From Anaerolineales bacterium UBA2200 (GTDB taxonomy: Bacteria; Chloroflexota; Anaerolineae; UBA2200), in NCBI GenBank assembly GCA_002327925.1, contig DCVA01000039.1, positions 216 to 39,432 of the forward strand: 39,217 nt of DNA. Reading direction: 5' to 3'. Each line of letters begins with the position of its first letter. The first letter of the stretch is position 1. Under the pieces are notes generated by a model. It ran no database searches. It had not been told where the DNA came from and saw nothing but the letters and a program-made list of their open reading frames with translations. This document shows, piece by piece, positions 7,464 to 15,919 of this stretch. A program made the translations under genes and the position numbers.

Positions 7464-8006
7464 CTAGAGCTTTCTCGCCATCAGCATCTCGTCCAAGTAC
7501 GCTCCGCCATGGCACAACGCCTCCGGCTCCGTGCCGTAGGGCGCAAACCCGTTGCGCTCGTAACAGCGCCTCGCGCCCAGGTTCGTCGTCACCACGGCCA
7601 GCTTCACAATCGTGGCTCCCTGCTCCTTCGCCCACTGCAGAGCGGATGCGATCAGTGCATCCGCGACGCCCGAGACCCTCCACGCAGGCCGCACATACAT
7701 ACTGATCAGCTCGGCGTTATGCTGCACCTTCGGCCCTTCCCGCATCACCAGTCCGCACAGGCCGGCCGGCTCGCCCCCCGCCCAGGCAAGGTACATCCTG
7801 GGCCAGCCGGGGGTCCCTGCCTTCTTCAGACGCTCGACCCACCACTCGGGCGGACGCGCCAGGGCAGTCTCATAATCAGAACCGAAGGCCTGAGGATGAT
7901 CGCGCAGCGCTTCGAGGCGCAGCTCGCGGTAGGCCGCCGCATCGCCCTCGGCGGCGGGGCGAACAATCACACTTGCAGACGGCGTGGTGATCCTCTCTGC
8001 CATCAT
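7464..8006 (-). CDS. GNAT family N-acetyltransferase with altered P-loop
   Basis: 180 residues. IVRPAAEGDAAAYRELRLEAL at the N-terminus and NLGARRCYERNGFAPYGTEP near the C-terminus are the standard GNAT ends. The acetyl-CoA loop reads RPAWRVSGVADAL where RGRGVGDAL would be usual, so the first Gly is replaced and binding may be weakened. MMAE allows two starts; GGGAGCGGG sits better for the second ATG (8003). It lies 45 bases downstream of the cupin gene and is probably co-transcribed. Substrate unknown. Confidence 0.85.
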   Translation of the reverse strand: MMAERITTPSASVIVRPAAEGDAAAYRELRLEALRDHPQAFGSDYETALARPPEWWVERLKKAGTPGWPRMYLAWAGGEPAGLCGLVMREGPKVQHNAELISMYVRPAWRVSGVADALIASALQWAKEQGATIVKLAVVTTNLGARRCYERNGFAPYGTEPEALCHGGAYLDEMLMARKL

Positions 8007-8051
8007 CCCGCTCCCATCTGCCGCAGCAGATGCAGGAACGTGGCCCCCTGG

Positions 8052-8393
8052 CTAGGGGTTATCCTCGCCCCGCGTGGGGACCAGGCAGATGAAACGAAAG
8101 GTGTCCGTGCCGGTGTTCTTGAACGAGTGCATCTCGTTCGGGGGGACGAGTACTGCATCCCCGCATTTCGTGGGCCTCTCGCCGTCCTCCGTGATGGCCA
8201 TTCCCTCGCCCGCCAGCACGAACATCTCGTGCTCCCAGTCATGCTTGTGCCAGGGTGACGCCTCGCCGGGCGGCACGTCGATCGTGCGCAGCACGAAAGT
8301 CGGCGCACCCTGTTGGGGACCGAGCACGACGCGCTTCTGAACTCCGTTCTTGTAGGTGATGGGGGGTACGTCTTCAGGTCTGCGAATCAACAT
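8052..8393 (-). CDS. Small cupin-domain protein
   Basis: 113 residues forming one beta-barrel cupin. Metal ligands are visible: His49, His51 and His55 with Glu54/Glu56 in PWHKHDWEHEMFVL (motif 1) and His89 in PPNEMHSFKN (motif 2). PPGEASPWHKH is the usual lead-in. Such single-cupin proteins are dioxygenases, isomerases or sugar/auxin-type sensors; no specific reaction can be named. ATG 8393 has AAGGAG nine bases upstream, and a sigma70 promoter (8434-8462) lies directly ahead, making this the first gene of the set running to the DUF1801 gene. Confidence 0.88.
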   Translation of the reverse strand: MLIRRPEDVPPITYKNGVQKRVVLGPQQGAPTFVLRTIDVPPGEASPWHKHDWEHEMFVLAGEGMAITEDGERPTKCGDAVLVPPNEMHSFKNTGTDTFRFICLVPTRGEDNP

Positions 8394-8433
8394 GGGTTGT
8401 GGCTCCTTATCAAACGAGGTAGTATTGGGGAGC

Positions 8434-8462
8434 ATTGTACCCCGCATCCAGCCACTTGACAA
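8434..8462 (-). promoter_or_regulatory. Sigma70-type promoter of the cupin-led gene set
   Basis: On the - strand TTGTCA (8462-8457) and TACAAT (8439-8434) are separated by 17 bases, with a predicted start near 8427 and a 34-base leader. Confidence 0.75.
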
Positions 8463-8596
8463 GATGCGCCAGGTCTGCGCGCACTCCGTGAGTGCGGTGC
8501 GCGCCCGCGCCCGAAACAACAGCACCGCCGCCCCGCAGCATTTGTCTCGGCTGCGTGAGGCGACGGTGCCGTGTACTTGCGGACGGACGGTGATCC

Positions 8597-11500
8597 CTAG
8601 CGAAGCGTCAGCACTTCACAGGTTTCGACGTTGCGCGCTGGCTCATAGAGCCCCGCGCTGCCGCCGAGGTCCGTGACACAAAACTCGTATCTTCCGCGCA
8701 GCTTGGCTGTGACCTTGAAAGAGGCCAAGCCCGCCTCATCTGAAAAGACCTGGCGCTCCAGCGTGCTATGATCGGGCAGGGTCCAGCGCGCCGAGACCTT
8801 CGCGGCGGCCACCGCCTGCCCGGCGCCATCCAGCACCCGCGTCTCCGCCCTGAGCGCATAGACCTGCCCGTTGAGCTTGTAGGTGATCTGCATCGGCCCC
8901 ACATGCAGGGCAAACCCCGGCACCACTACCTCGAGCGGTCCGAACACACTGCCGTGGCGGTAGATGTCCACCTCCTCCAGCCAGTAGTAGGCCGTGCCTG
9001 GCTCCGTGTCCGTGTCTGTGTAGCCATAAACCGCGCCGACGGGACTGCCCGGCGCCCCCAGGCAGAGCATCAGATCTTCGTTGAGTCGGATCATCCTGCC
9101 GTGGGGCGAACTGGCTCGGTACAGGTTGAACCCCAGGCTGTCGACCTCGTTGGCTGTTTCCCACTCCAGAACGACAGCGCCGTTTCGGAAAGCGGCCTCG
9201 AATCGCAGCAGGTCAACCGCGGTCGGCACGCTGGTGCCCACCTGGGCCAGCCAGAGGTCAAAATCCTCCTCCTCGTTGTAGAGGGCCTGCGCCACCCCCA
9301 CGTTTGCCGCGTAGTAGGGGCCAAGTGAGCTGCCCCAGGGGGCGTTCTTCGAATAGAGCAGTGTGGGACCGGTCACGGCGCTGCCGCCGTTCAGGGTCGT
9401 CGTCGCCCACTGCAGACGGGGCGAGCCGGCGTTACCGCGCGCGTAGAGAGGCGGGTCGTCCGCCGTGGAGGTGAGCTGGTAGGTCCTGTCCAGTAGGCCC
9501 GTGGCGGCGTTCACTTTCAGCGCATAGATGTTGCCCCCCCGGAAAACGTCCGCGTAGCCCAGGTAGGCAATGTAGATGAAGCTGCTATCGCCTGTGATCG
9601 ACGGCGGCGTGTGCTCAGCCAGACGCGTGCCATAGGGACCCTGGGCCGCTGCCCAGGTGATCGCGGGCAGGGTTGAGGTGCTGTACGTGTAGTACAACTC
9701 GGGTGTCGGGTTGCTGTAGTCGACGTAGCGGTTCCAGGCCACCCAGAGCCTGCCGTTGGCGTAACCGATGGCAGGATGGTTCTCGCGGTCTCCGGTACCG
9801 GCAACGAGGTTGTTCGTGCCGTTCCAGGCATTCGCATCGCCGTCCCAGTACCTGACGTAGATGTCACGGGACGTGGCTCCGGTGTAGCTGACAGCCATCC
9901 ACACGTCATTGTTGGTCGTGTCCAGTACCAGTGCCGGGTACCGATGGTTGGCCCCGTATATCACAGCCGCGGCCGCAATCCACGTACTGCCATTGTCGAT
10001 GGAGTGCGAAGAGTAGATGCCCGTTGATGCGGCCGTGCCCGTGTAGTGCCACCAGGTCAACAGGATGTGTCCGTCGTTGTCGTAGATCACGGCCGGATCC
10101 CCCAGAAAGTAGCTGGAACCTCCGGCGAGGGTATCGCGCGTTCCGATCGACCCCCAGTCCCCGCCCGTATAGGTCCGCGAGTAGAGCCACTGGCTGTAGG
10201 CAGGCGTCGCGCTGGTGGTCGTTTCCCTGACCCAGGCCACAGTGACGCTTCCGCAGTCGGCGCGTCCGGAGATGACCGGCGCAAAGTAGTGCGCCCCATC
10301 GTTGGCATCGACCTGCCACTTGGTCCAGCTCACGCCTCCGTCGATCGAGCACGCCGCATAGACCCTGGCGCCGCTGTTGTTGTGGCTGTTTCCGTCGAGG
10401 TAGGCCACCCACACGGTATCCGGGTCGCTGGGGCAGGACCAGAAGCTGGGGGTCACCTGCGCTCCCGTAACCGACACGACCTGGCCGCTCGAGTCGATGC
10501 GCTGGGAATTGGGCAGGTCGCTGTTGGGCTGGACGTTGAGAGCGAGTACCCGCACATCCTGGCGGCCTCCCGTTCCGGCGGAGGTCGCTGTGAGGGACAC
10601 GTCGTAGGCGCCATTCGCCACGCCGATGCCAACAGCCACTGTGGCCAGCACATCCTGGGAAGCGCCGGACGCCAGGCTGAAGGGACCCGCCGGATCGAAG
10701 GTCACGGTAAAGCCGGCGGCACTGGCGCCTGTCATCGTCGTCGCGGCGGCCGACAGGTAGATGGTGTCTGCGTTTGCGCCCCAGTTGGTGAGCCGTGAGG
10801 ACGTCGCGAGGGACTTGCCAGCCTGCACCTGTTCCTTGGTCCCGGTCAGGGGCTTGAGGGAGGGAAAGTAGTCCTGAGCCGAAGTGCCCGTGCGGCCGGC
10901 GCAGCTCGTGATCCCGCTGCAGGTGCGGGTGGTCTCCGCTGAGACCCCCAGCCCGCCGGACACCACCAGAGCGAAGGGCTGGGTGCCGCTGCCGTGCGCG
11001 CTGTCCGTCACGCGGATGGTCCATGTGCCGGCTGCCGGATTCTGCAGGTACACCGCCTCCGTATTGTTGACAGCGTCGTAGGCACCGCCCGGGACAGACC
11101 AGGATCCGGAAAACACATTCCCACGGTACTCGGTCGCGTCGGGCGCCGTGACCAGCAGGTTCAGGTTGTTGACTGCATAGCCGGAAGCCCCTGTCTGTGG
11201 GTCGGTCCAGGTCAGGGTAACCTTCAGCGGCTCGCTGCCGTCAACCACGCCCACCGTGTACTGCACATAGTCACCCGTGCTGTTCGGACCGATGGTGGAC
11301 TGGTGGGCGCTGGCGCTGATGTCGGTAAAGTCGTCGTAGAAGAAAGAGCGCGGCGCGTGCGGCGTGATGGCCTGTTCCACGTTGGCCATGCCCCAGCCCT
11401 GCATGTTGCGCCCGCCGTAAGGATAGGTCGACGGATTGGTCTCGTAGCCGTAACCCATGTCGACTGCCCCGTTGACCAGGGCCGCCTTGATGAGGGCCGC

Positions 11501-12025
11501 ACTGGGTGGGGTGGCGCTGCCCAGACCCTGGATGTCCTGGAAATACTGCCGCACGACCGTCGCTGCGCCCGTGATCTGCGGGGCCGACATGGATGTGCCG
11601 CCGCTCCACCAGTAGTCGAGATGGCCGTCTGCGTCGCCGTCCCCTGCCTCGTTCTGCCAGAGGGTGACCGTACCGTTGTCAATAAAGGTGCTGCGGGTCG
11701 AGAGTATATCGGCCCCCGGGGCGACGATGTCCGGCTTGAAGCGCGTGTCGCCCGTCGTGCCCGTAGTGATCGGCCCTCGGCTCGAAAAGTCGGTCAGCAG
11801 GCTGGATGTCTGGCTGTCGCCCTCCCAGACGGAGCGGTGGTTTCCCGAGGCCCCCACGGCCAGGATGTTCTTGGCCGTCGCCGGCTGGGTAACCGTGTCA
11901 GCGCCCGGCCCGGCGTTCCCTGCTGAGGCGACCACCAGATAGTCCTGGTTCAGCCACATGACCTGGTCCGCCGCTACGGCATCCCCCGCGTAGGTGCTGA
12001 GGGTGTTGCCCCATGAGTTGTTCAC
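8597..12025 (-). CDS. S8 protease, C-terminal fragment: catalytic Ser, jelly roll, sialidase-like and Fn3-like domains
   Basis: The long open piece of the broken protease (1,142 codons from ATG 12025; the frame is also open upstream of it). It holds the oxyanion Asn37 (ASAGNAGP) and nucleophile Ser145 (GGTSMSAPQITGAA). Residues about 215-360 form a jelly-roll domain like that of KP-43-type subtilases (VTLTWTDP, LNLLVTAPDATEYRGN, GTWTIRVTD). Residues about 400-530 look Ig-like. Residues about 550-930 have repeated SxDGGxxW-like motifs of BNR/sialidase propellers. Residues 936-1035 are the Fn3-like module shared with two other proteins of this window, and 1036-1142 a final Ig-like domain. Alone it lacks Asp and His, a signal peptide and a ribosome site, so it should be inactive. 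Confidence 0.8.
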   Translation of the reverse strand: MNNSWGNTLSTYAGDAVAADQVMWLNQDYLVVASAGNAGPGADTVTQPATAKNILAVGASGNHRSVWEGDSQTSSLLTDFSSRGPITTGTTGDTRFKPDIVAPGADILSTRSTFIDNGTVTLWQNEAGDGDADGHLDYWWSGGTSMSAPQITGAATVVRQYFQDIQGLGSATPPSAALIKAALVNGAVDMGYGYETNPSTYPYGGRNMQGWGMANVEQAITPHAPRSFFYDDFTDISASAHQSTIGPNSTGDYVQYTVGVVDGSEPLKVTLTWTDPQTGASGYAVNNLNLLVTAPDATEYRGNVFSGSWSVPGGAYDAVNNTEAVYLQNPAAGTWTIRVTDSAHGSGTQPFALVVSGGLGVSAETTRTCSGITSCAGRTGTSAQDYFPSLKPLTGTKEQVQAGKSLATSSRLTNWGANADTIYLSAAATTMTGASAAGFTVTFDPAGPFSLASGASQDVLATVAVGIGVANGAYDVSLTATSAGTGGRQDVRVLALNVQPNSDLPNSQRIDSSGQVVSVTGAQVTPSFWSCPSDPDTVWVAYLDGNSHNNSGARVYAACSIDGGVSWTKWQVDANDGAHYFAPVISGRADCGSVTVAWVRETTTSATPAYSQWLYSRTYTGGDWGSIGTRDTLAGGSSYFLGDPAVIYDNDGHILLTWWHYTGTAASTGIYSSHSIDNGSTWIAAAAVIYGANHRYPALVLDTTNNDVWMAVSYTGATSRDIYVRYWDGDANAWNGTNNLVAGTGDRENHPAIGYANGRLWVAWNRYVDYSNPTPELYYTYSTSTLPAITWAAAQGPYGTRLAEHTPPSITGDSSFIYIAYLGYADVFRGGNIYALKVNAATGLLDRTYQLTSTADDPPLYARGNAGSPRLQWATTTLNGGSAVTGPTLLYSKNAPWGSSLGPYYAANVGVAQALYNEEEDFDLWLAQVGTSVPTAVDLLRFEAAFRNGAVVLEWETANEVDSLGFNLYRASSPHGRMIRLNEDLMLCLGAPGSPVGAVYGYTDTDTEPGTAYYWLEEVDIYRHGSVFGPLEVVVPGFALHVGPMQITYKLNGQVYALRAETRVLDGAGQAVAAAKVSARWTLPDHSTLERQVFSDEAGLASFKVTAKLRGRYEFCVTDLGGSAGLYEPARNVETCEVLTLR

Positions 12026-13152
12026 ATTGCGTGCGCCCGCGTCGTAGACGCTCTGCCAGGTAGCGAGGGAGGAACCGATCCCGCACAGGGTGCTTGCTGA
12101 TTCGCCAGCCCACCGGCCACGTAGGCAAAGGCGATCCGCGCCTCAGGCGCCTGGCCGACCGCCCAGGCGTAGTCGAAACTGGGGTCGGAAGTGCGGGCCT
12201 GGTCCTGCAGGTTGCGCTGCAGCAGCGAACTGTAGCCGTTGCCGACGATCGAGCCGGCCACGTGCGTGCCATGGCCGCTGGAAACCGCATCATCCTGGCC
12301 GTAACAGGTGCACGGCTTGGTGCAGCCGCTGCCCGCGAGCGCCGCCGCGATGCGACTCGTCTGGACGCCGCCCGTCCAATCGTAAAAGTCCTTGTGCAGC
12401 AGGGTCGAGTCGTTGTCGTCCAGCCCTGAGTCGACCATGCCCCCTATTTGCCCCGCGCCCGTCAGGTCCTGCAGCAGGCTGTTGCGGCTCGCCTCCCGCA
12501 CGTCCGAGGTGTGCATCACCTGGGACGCGCCGTCGTTGACCAGTTTCGCCGCGTCGTACGGTTCAACTCGATACACGCCCGGCACGGCCGCCAGCTCGTC
12601 CAGTTGCCCGCGCTGGGCCCACACCCGCGCCAGGGGCGGATCGGACGACCACAGCCACTCGATCGCCACGCCAATGGCCTCCAGGCGCGACTGCAGAGCG
12701 GCCGCATCCTCGCCGGGGAACGCTCTGATGTTGAGCGCGAGCCCGGACCCCTCCGTCTGCGCTTTGGCCAGCTCCTCCTCCGTCGCCAGACGGTAGGCCG
12801 GGTGGTAGCGGCCCACCCATTGCACCGCGTGGCTGGACTGCACCTTGCCCATCAGCCCCGGCTCCATGCGCACGATGAAGGCGTAGTTGGGGTGATAGCC
12901 CAGGAAGGTCACACCCAGCTCCTCCAGCGCGCTCACCCACTCGTCCTTGACCGGGCCGTAGAACTGGATCAGGAAGTAACGGTCGGCAGCGGCAGAGCGC
13001 TGCCTTTCCGCAATCGCCGGCTCGCCCTGCCTGGTGTCCCAGACCCTGCCGTTGAGCGAGATGATGGTCCGTTCGCCCAGCAGGTCCATAACCCTGCCCC
13101 TTGGCATCGCCGAGCTGCGCCTCGGTAACCTCGGCCAGAACAAACGGGCCAT
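12022..13152 (-). CDS. S8 protease, N-terminal fragment: prodomain with catalytic Asp and His
   Basis: The 376-codon middle piece of the broken protease. Residues about 22-200 are the inhibitor-like prodomain (YFLIQFYGPV, LGYHPNYAFIVRM). Catalytic Asp241 lies in GGMVDSGLD and His294 in SGHGTHVAGSIVG. About 30 residues before its stop the sequence stops resembling subtilases (after FAYVAGG), marking the third frameshift. Its first 20 residues are out-of-frame sequence, since the true protein there is read in another frame linked to the signal peptide at 13322. It overlaps the C-terminal fragment by four bases (ATGA), which could allow reinitiation, but the two halves would not reconstitute the missing residues. 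Confidence 0.7.
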   Translation of the reverse strand: MARLFWPRLPRRSSAMPRGRVMDLLGERTIISLNGRVWDTRQGEPAIAERQRSAAADRYFLIQFYGPVKDEWVSALEELGVTFLGYHPNYAFIVRMEPGLMGKVQSSHAVQWVGRYHPAYRLATEEELAKAQTEGSGLALNIRAFPGEDAAALQSRLEAIGVAIEWLWSSDPPLARVWAQRGQLDELAAVPGVYRVEPYDAAKLVNDGASQVMHTSDVREASRNSLLQDLTGAGQIGGMVDSGLDDNDSTLLHKDFYDWTGGVQTSRIAAALAGSGCTKPCTCYGQDDAVSSGHGTHVAGSIVGNGYSSLLQRNLQDQARTSDPSFDYAWAVGQAPEARIAFAYVAGGLANQQAPCAGSVPPSLPGRASTTRAHAM

Positions 13153-13356
13153 AATCCTAAGACCTTCAGGCCCGCCGGCAGAGGGAGGCCATCGAGCTTG
13201 CCGAGGATGACCAGACGGCCGCCCGCCGGCGGCGTCTGCGACAAAGCTGCCGTCGGAAGCAGCGCGGCAATCAGGAGAAGCGTCCCCGCACAGCGCACCA
13301 GGAGAGATACACGACCCTTCATCTTGCCCTCCTCGTCAAACGCACGACGGATCGAC

Positions 13357-14157
13357 TCAGCGGCGGGCCACCAGAATGTAGCTCAGAGGCAGGCCCTTGC
13401 CCTCCTGCCTCTTGTGTCCGGCCGATGTATCGATGTCGTACTCAACAAAGCGCTCGACGACCAGCCCACTCCCAATCAGAGCCATGATCACATCCGACAG
13501 GGGATGGGCAAAGCCGTACTGCGGCAGAACCGAATCGTAATGCACCCCGCCAACGTAGTCGAGGTCGCCATAGTCCACCCACGGCTCGGCCTTGAAGTAG
13601 GGATCGTTGATGCGTAGCGGGTCGGCCTCCTGCTTGCCGTCGTCGGGCAGGATCTCCGCCAGCGGGTGGATCTCGTGGATGAACACGCCTCCGCCCTCTT
13701 TGAGCAGCATCGCTGCCCGCGCGAACAAGCGCGCCAGGTCCGGCAGCCATCCCAGAGCCCCGATGGTTATGTATACCACGTCGAAGCGTCCGTCCCACTG
13801 CCGATCGATGGCGTATACATCGGTGCGAACGAAACGGCAGTCGAGGTTGCAGAGGGCGGCTCGCTCCTGCGCCTCGAGGATGGCCGCGTCCGATATGTCA
13901 AATCCAACGCACTCCCCTGCACCGAGGTTCTTGAGCGACATGAGCTCCACGCCGTTGTTGCAGCACAGGTGGGCCACCGCCTTGCCCGTCAGCCCGAACC
14001 GCTGCCACTCCTCCAGCTCGTTCTCCGCCAGGCAAGAATAGCCCGGCATGGCAAACCGGCCATCCCACTTGTCCTTTGCCGCTCTCTGGTGGTAGGGCAT
14101 GGCTTCGTTCCAGGCCGCGCGATTGGATTCTGTGTACCTCTGCAGATCGTGCGTCAC
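13357..14157 (-). CDS. SAM-dependent methyltransferase (class I)
   Basis: About 266 residues. Motif I is seen as VAHLCCNNGVELMSL, followed by the acidic strand GECVGFDISDAAI and the motif IV-like region RFDVVYITIGALGWLPDL, then the helix LFARAAMLLKEGGGVFIHEIHP. This is the Rossmann-like class I fold transferring a methyl group from S-adenosylmethionine; the DLQRYTESNRAAWNEA opening is common in small-molecule methyltransferases. Substrate unknown. Start is uncertain: GTG 14157 follows GAGGGGG closely, while GTG 14172 would overlap the kelch gene stop by eight bases. Either way the gene is tightly coupled to the kelch gene upstream and to the S8 protease gene downstream. Confidence 0.85.
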   Translation of the reverse strand: MTHDLQRYTESNRAAWNEAMPYHQRAAKDKWDGRFAMPGYSCLAENELEEWQRFGLTGKAVAHLCCNNGVELMSLKNLGAGECVGFDISDAAILEAQERAALCNLDCRFVRTDVYAIDRQWDGRFDVVYITIGALGWLPDLARLFARAAMLLKEGGGVFIHEIHPLAEILPDDGKQEADPLRINDPYFKAEPWVDYGDLDYVGGVHYDSVLPQYGFAHPLSDVIMALIGSGLVVERFVEYDIDTSAGHKRQEGKGLPLSYILVARR

Positions 14158-14164
14158 TACCCCC

Positions 14165-14974
14165 TCACTCACTCGCGCCGGCAACCATCGGCAGGTACAC
14201 CCGCCCCGGCAAAAAGCCCGGCCGGTACACGCCAAAGTGGGTCGTGGACTGGCCTCGCAGCAGGTACAGGCCGCCGCTCAACCACGCGACACCTCCGCCC
14301 GAGCCTACATCCCACGGGGCGTCGGGCAGGTAGGGCCAGCTCCCCGCCATCAAGTCATAGCTCGCGGCCCAGGGTGAGTTATTCCCTCGTACCCCGTAGA
14401 GCCAGTTGCCGCCATCCCAGGCCAGCCCTCCTCCGGCATCAAAGTTCAGGGTCGCGTTCGGCAGCACTTCCCAGGAGTTCAAAGAGACATCATAGCGCCA
14501 GAATGTCCGGGTGCCGTTGCCCCGGGTCGCATAAAGGGAGTCGCCTCCGGTCCAGACCAGCGACGCTCCGGAGGCGGGCGCCTCCGGAACCGGCGCGCGC
14601 CCGACCCACGTGTTGGCCGAGATGCTGTAGCGCCAGAAGGTTGTGGTGTCACTCCCGCGCATGCCATAGAGGAAATCGCCCCCTGCCCAGGCCAGGCACC
14701 CGCCATTTTGCACCGGCGCCGGGGTGTCGGCCAGAGAGGACCAGCTGTCGGCGGCTATGTGGTAGCCCCAGAACTTGCCAGACGCGCCGGACAACGCATA
14801 GATGATGTCACCTCCGGCCCAGGCCAGTGCGCCTCCACCGGACTGCCGCCGTGGGTGCTCGGCCAGCGTCGTCCACACGCCTGTCCTCGGGTCATAGCGC
14901 CAGAACTGGCTGTTATCGCCCGGCGGATTGGGTGTGGCGCCCTGCAGGGCATACAGGAACCCTCCGGCGCGCAC
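14165..14974 (-). CDS. Kelch-like six-blade beta-propeller protein, 5' end disturbed
   Basis: 269 residues from GTG 14974, made of six repeats of about 45 residues with the pattern AGGDxLYxxRGxxxxxFWRYD...N.W..LA..P....GGGLAW. The C-terminus RVYLPMVAGASE resembles short C-terminal tails of secreted Chloroflexota proteins. No signal peptide is present. Just upstream a run of nine G (14980-14988) interrupts the frame: one more G would join these repeats to ADTPNLANPPGHGG, which completes the first blade and sits in the same frame as the preceding cyclophilin, directly after its TAG. The gene therefore looks 5'-truncated or frame-broken. Function unknown; propellers of this type bind ligands or other proteins. 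Confidence 0.75.
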   Translation of the reverse strand: MRAGGFLYALQGATPNPPGDNSQFWRYDPRTGVWTTLAEHPRRQSGGGALAWAGGDIIYALSGASGKFWGYHIAADSWSSLADTPAPVQNGGCLAWAGGDFLYGMRGSDTTTFWRYSISANTWVGRAPVPEAPASGASLVWTGGDSLYATRGNGTRTFWRYDVSLNSWEVLPNATLNFDAGGGLAWDGGNWLYGVRGNNSPWAASYDLMAGSWPYLPDAPWDVGSGGGVAWLSGGLYLLRGQSTTHFGVYRPGFLPGRVYLPMVAGASE

Positions 14975-14979
14975 CAGCG

Positions 14980-14988
14980 CCCCCCCCC
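14980..14988 (-). repeat. G9 homopolymer at the kelch gene start
   Basis: Nine G on the - strand, the first being the G of an ATG (14990-14988). The tract separates two frames that both encode kelch-like sequence, so its length decides whether they join. It also stands five bases before the GTG 14974 and could act as a G-rich ribosome site. Confidence 0.8.
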
Positions 14989-15030
14989 ATGGCCGGGCGG
15001 ATTGGCCAGATTCGGCGTGTCCGCCCTCCC

Positions 15031-15717
15031 CTACTCCTCCGAAATCCTGACCGTCTTGATGGCGTCTCCGGCATAGGTCGGCCGGTCGTCTGGATTGCGG
15101 CGCCGCAGAGCGTTCACCACCTCCATCCCGCTCGTCACCTGCCCAAAGATGGTGTACCCTCCGTTGAGGTACGACTGCTCGTCGTAGGTGATAAAGAACT
15201 GGCTGCCGTTGGTGTTGCGGCCTGCGTTGGCCATCGCCACCATGCCCGCCTTGTCGAACTTCAAGTCGCTGTCTTCGTTCACGAACTGGTAGCCGGGTCC
15301 GCCGCGTCCCGTGCCGGTCGGATCGCCGCCCTGGGCCATGAATCCGTCCAGCACCCGGTGGAACGTCACTCCGTCAAAATAGCCGTCGCGGGCCAGAAAG
15401 ACAAAGCTGTTCACCGTGATCGGCGCCTTGTCGGCGAACAGCTCGATCACGAATGTGCCGCCTTTGGCCATCTCGACCGTGGCTGTGTATTTCTTCTTGA
15501 CGTCGATCAGCATCGGCGGTGCCGAGGCGTACTGCCTGGTGGCAACCTTCTCTGGCAAGATAGTCTCCTTCGCTTCTGGATTGGGGCGAGTGAGCATGAA
15601 CACGGCGGCAGCCAGCAGGAGCAGCACGGCGGCTACAAGAAGAAGCGGCCACCGTCTGTTCGGGGCAGCCGGAGGCGCTGCCGTTGCGGTCTTAAAGCTG
15701 GACTTGCGTTTGGCCAT
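15031..15717 (-). CDS. Membrane-anchored cyclophilin-type peptidyl-prolyl isomerase
   Basis: 228 residues. A basic N-terminus is followed by one membrane helix (about residues 23-43), so the catalytic domain (about 73-228) should be outside the cell. Cyclophilin motifs are complete: VTFHRVLDGFMAQGGDPTGTG with catalytic Arg121, GMVAMANAGRNTNGSQFFI, and LNGGYTIFGQVTSGMEVV. It catalyses cis-trans isomerisation of prolyl bonds, probably helping secreted proteins fold, which fits the secreted protease and propeller encoded downstream in the same direction. ATG 15717 follows an AGGTA-type site, and a promoter lies at 15757-15786. Confidence 0.93.
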   Translation of the reverse strand: MAKRKSSFKTATAAPPAAPNRRWPLLLVAAVLLLLAAAVFMLTRPNPEAKETILPEKVATRQYASAPPMLIDVKKKYTATVEMAKGGTFVIELFADKAPITVNSFVFLARDGYFDGVTFHRVLDGFMAQGGDPTGTGRGGPGYQFVNEDSDLKFDKAGMVAMANAGRNTNGSQFFITYDEQSYLNGGYTIFGQVTSGMEVVNALRRRNPDDRPTYAGDAIKTVRISEE

Positions 15718-15756
15718 GGTACCTGCCCTTTCGCCCGGCTAATCACTTCTGCCCTG

Positions 15757-15786
15757 ATTCTACCACAGGCACGGCAGTCCGGCCAA
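15757..15786 (-). promoter_or_regulatory. Sigma70-type promoter of the cyclophilin-led gene set
   Basis: On the - strand TTGGCC (15786-15781) and TAGAAT (15762-15757) are separated by 18 bases, about 40 bases before the cyclophilin start codon. Confidence 0.6.
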
Positions 15787-15812
15787 CCCGCTGCACGGCA
15801 GCGGCACAAACA

Positions 15813-15844
15813 GAGCCCCCGGTATCCAAAGGACCCGGGGGCTC
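15813..15844 (-). terminator. Hairpin terminator after the DUF333 lipoprotein gene
   Basis: GAGCCCCCGG (15813-15822) pairs perfectly with CCGGGGGCTC (15835-15844). In the leftward direction it is followed by TGTTTGTG. It separates the DUF333 gene from the cyclophilin promoter. Confidence 0.65.
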
Positions 15845-15919
15845 GTTCTCGCTGTTATGAGGCCCGTTCAGGAAATCCGCACGGCATGCGGCGAAATACC
15901 CCTGCGGGACGGCACCAGG

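Larger units (their letters stand above)
8597..13322 (-). pseudogene. Large secreted subtilisin-like (S8) protease gene with three frameshifts
   Basis: One ancestral gene of about 1,570 codons begins at ATG 13322 (GAGGAGGG upstream) with a clear signal peptide (LLVRCAGTLLLIAALLPTAALS). The frame then changes three times. Near 13149-13163 it shifts into a frame reading DYGPFVLAEVTEAQLGDAKG. Near 13086-13100 it shifts again into RVMDLLGERTIISLNG. Near 12100-12115 it shifts into GESASTLCGIGSSLATWQSV, ahead of NNSWG. Together the pieces give a normal S8 protein: prodomain, Asp and His before the third break, Asn and Ser after it. Each break is explained by one or two bases, so either the gene is dead or the assembly has indel errors. 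It follows the methyltransferase gene by 34 bases. Confidence 0.75.
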
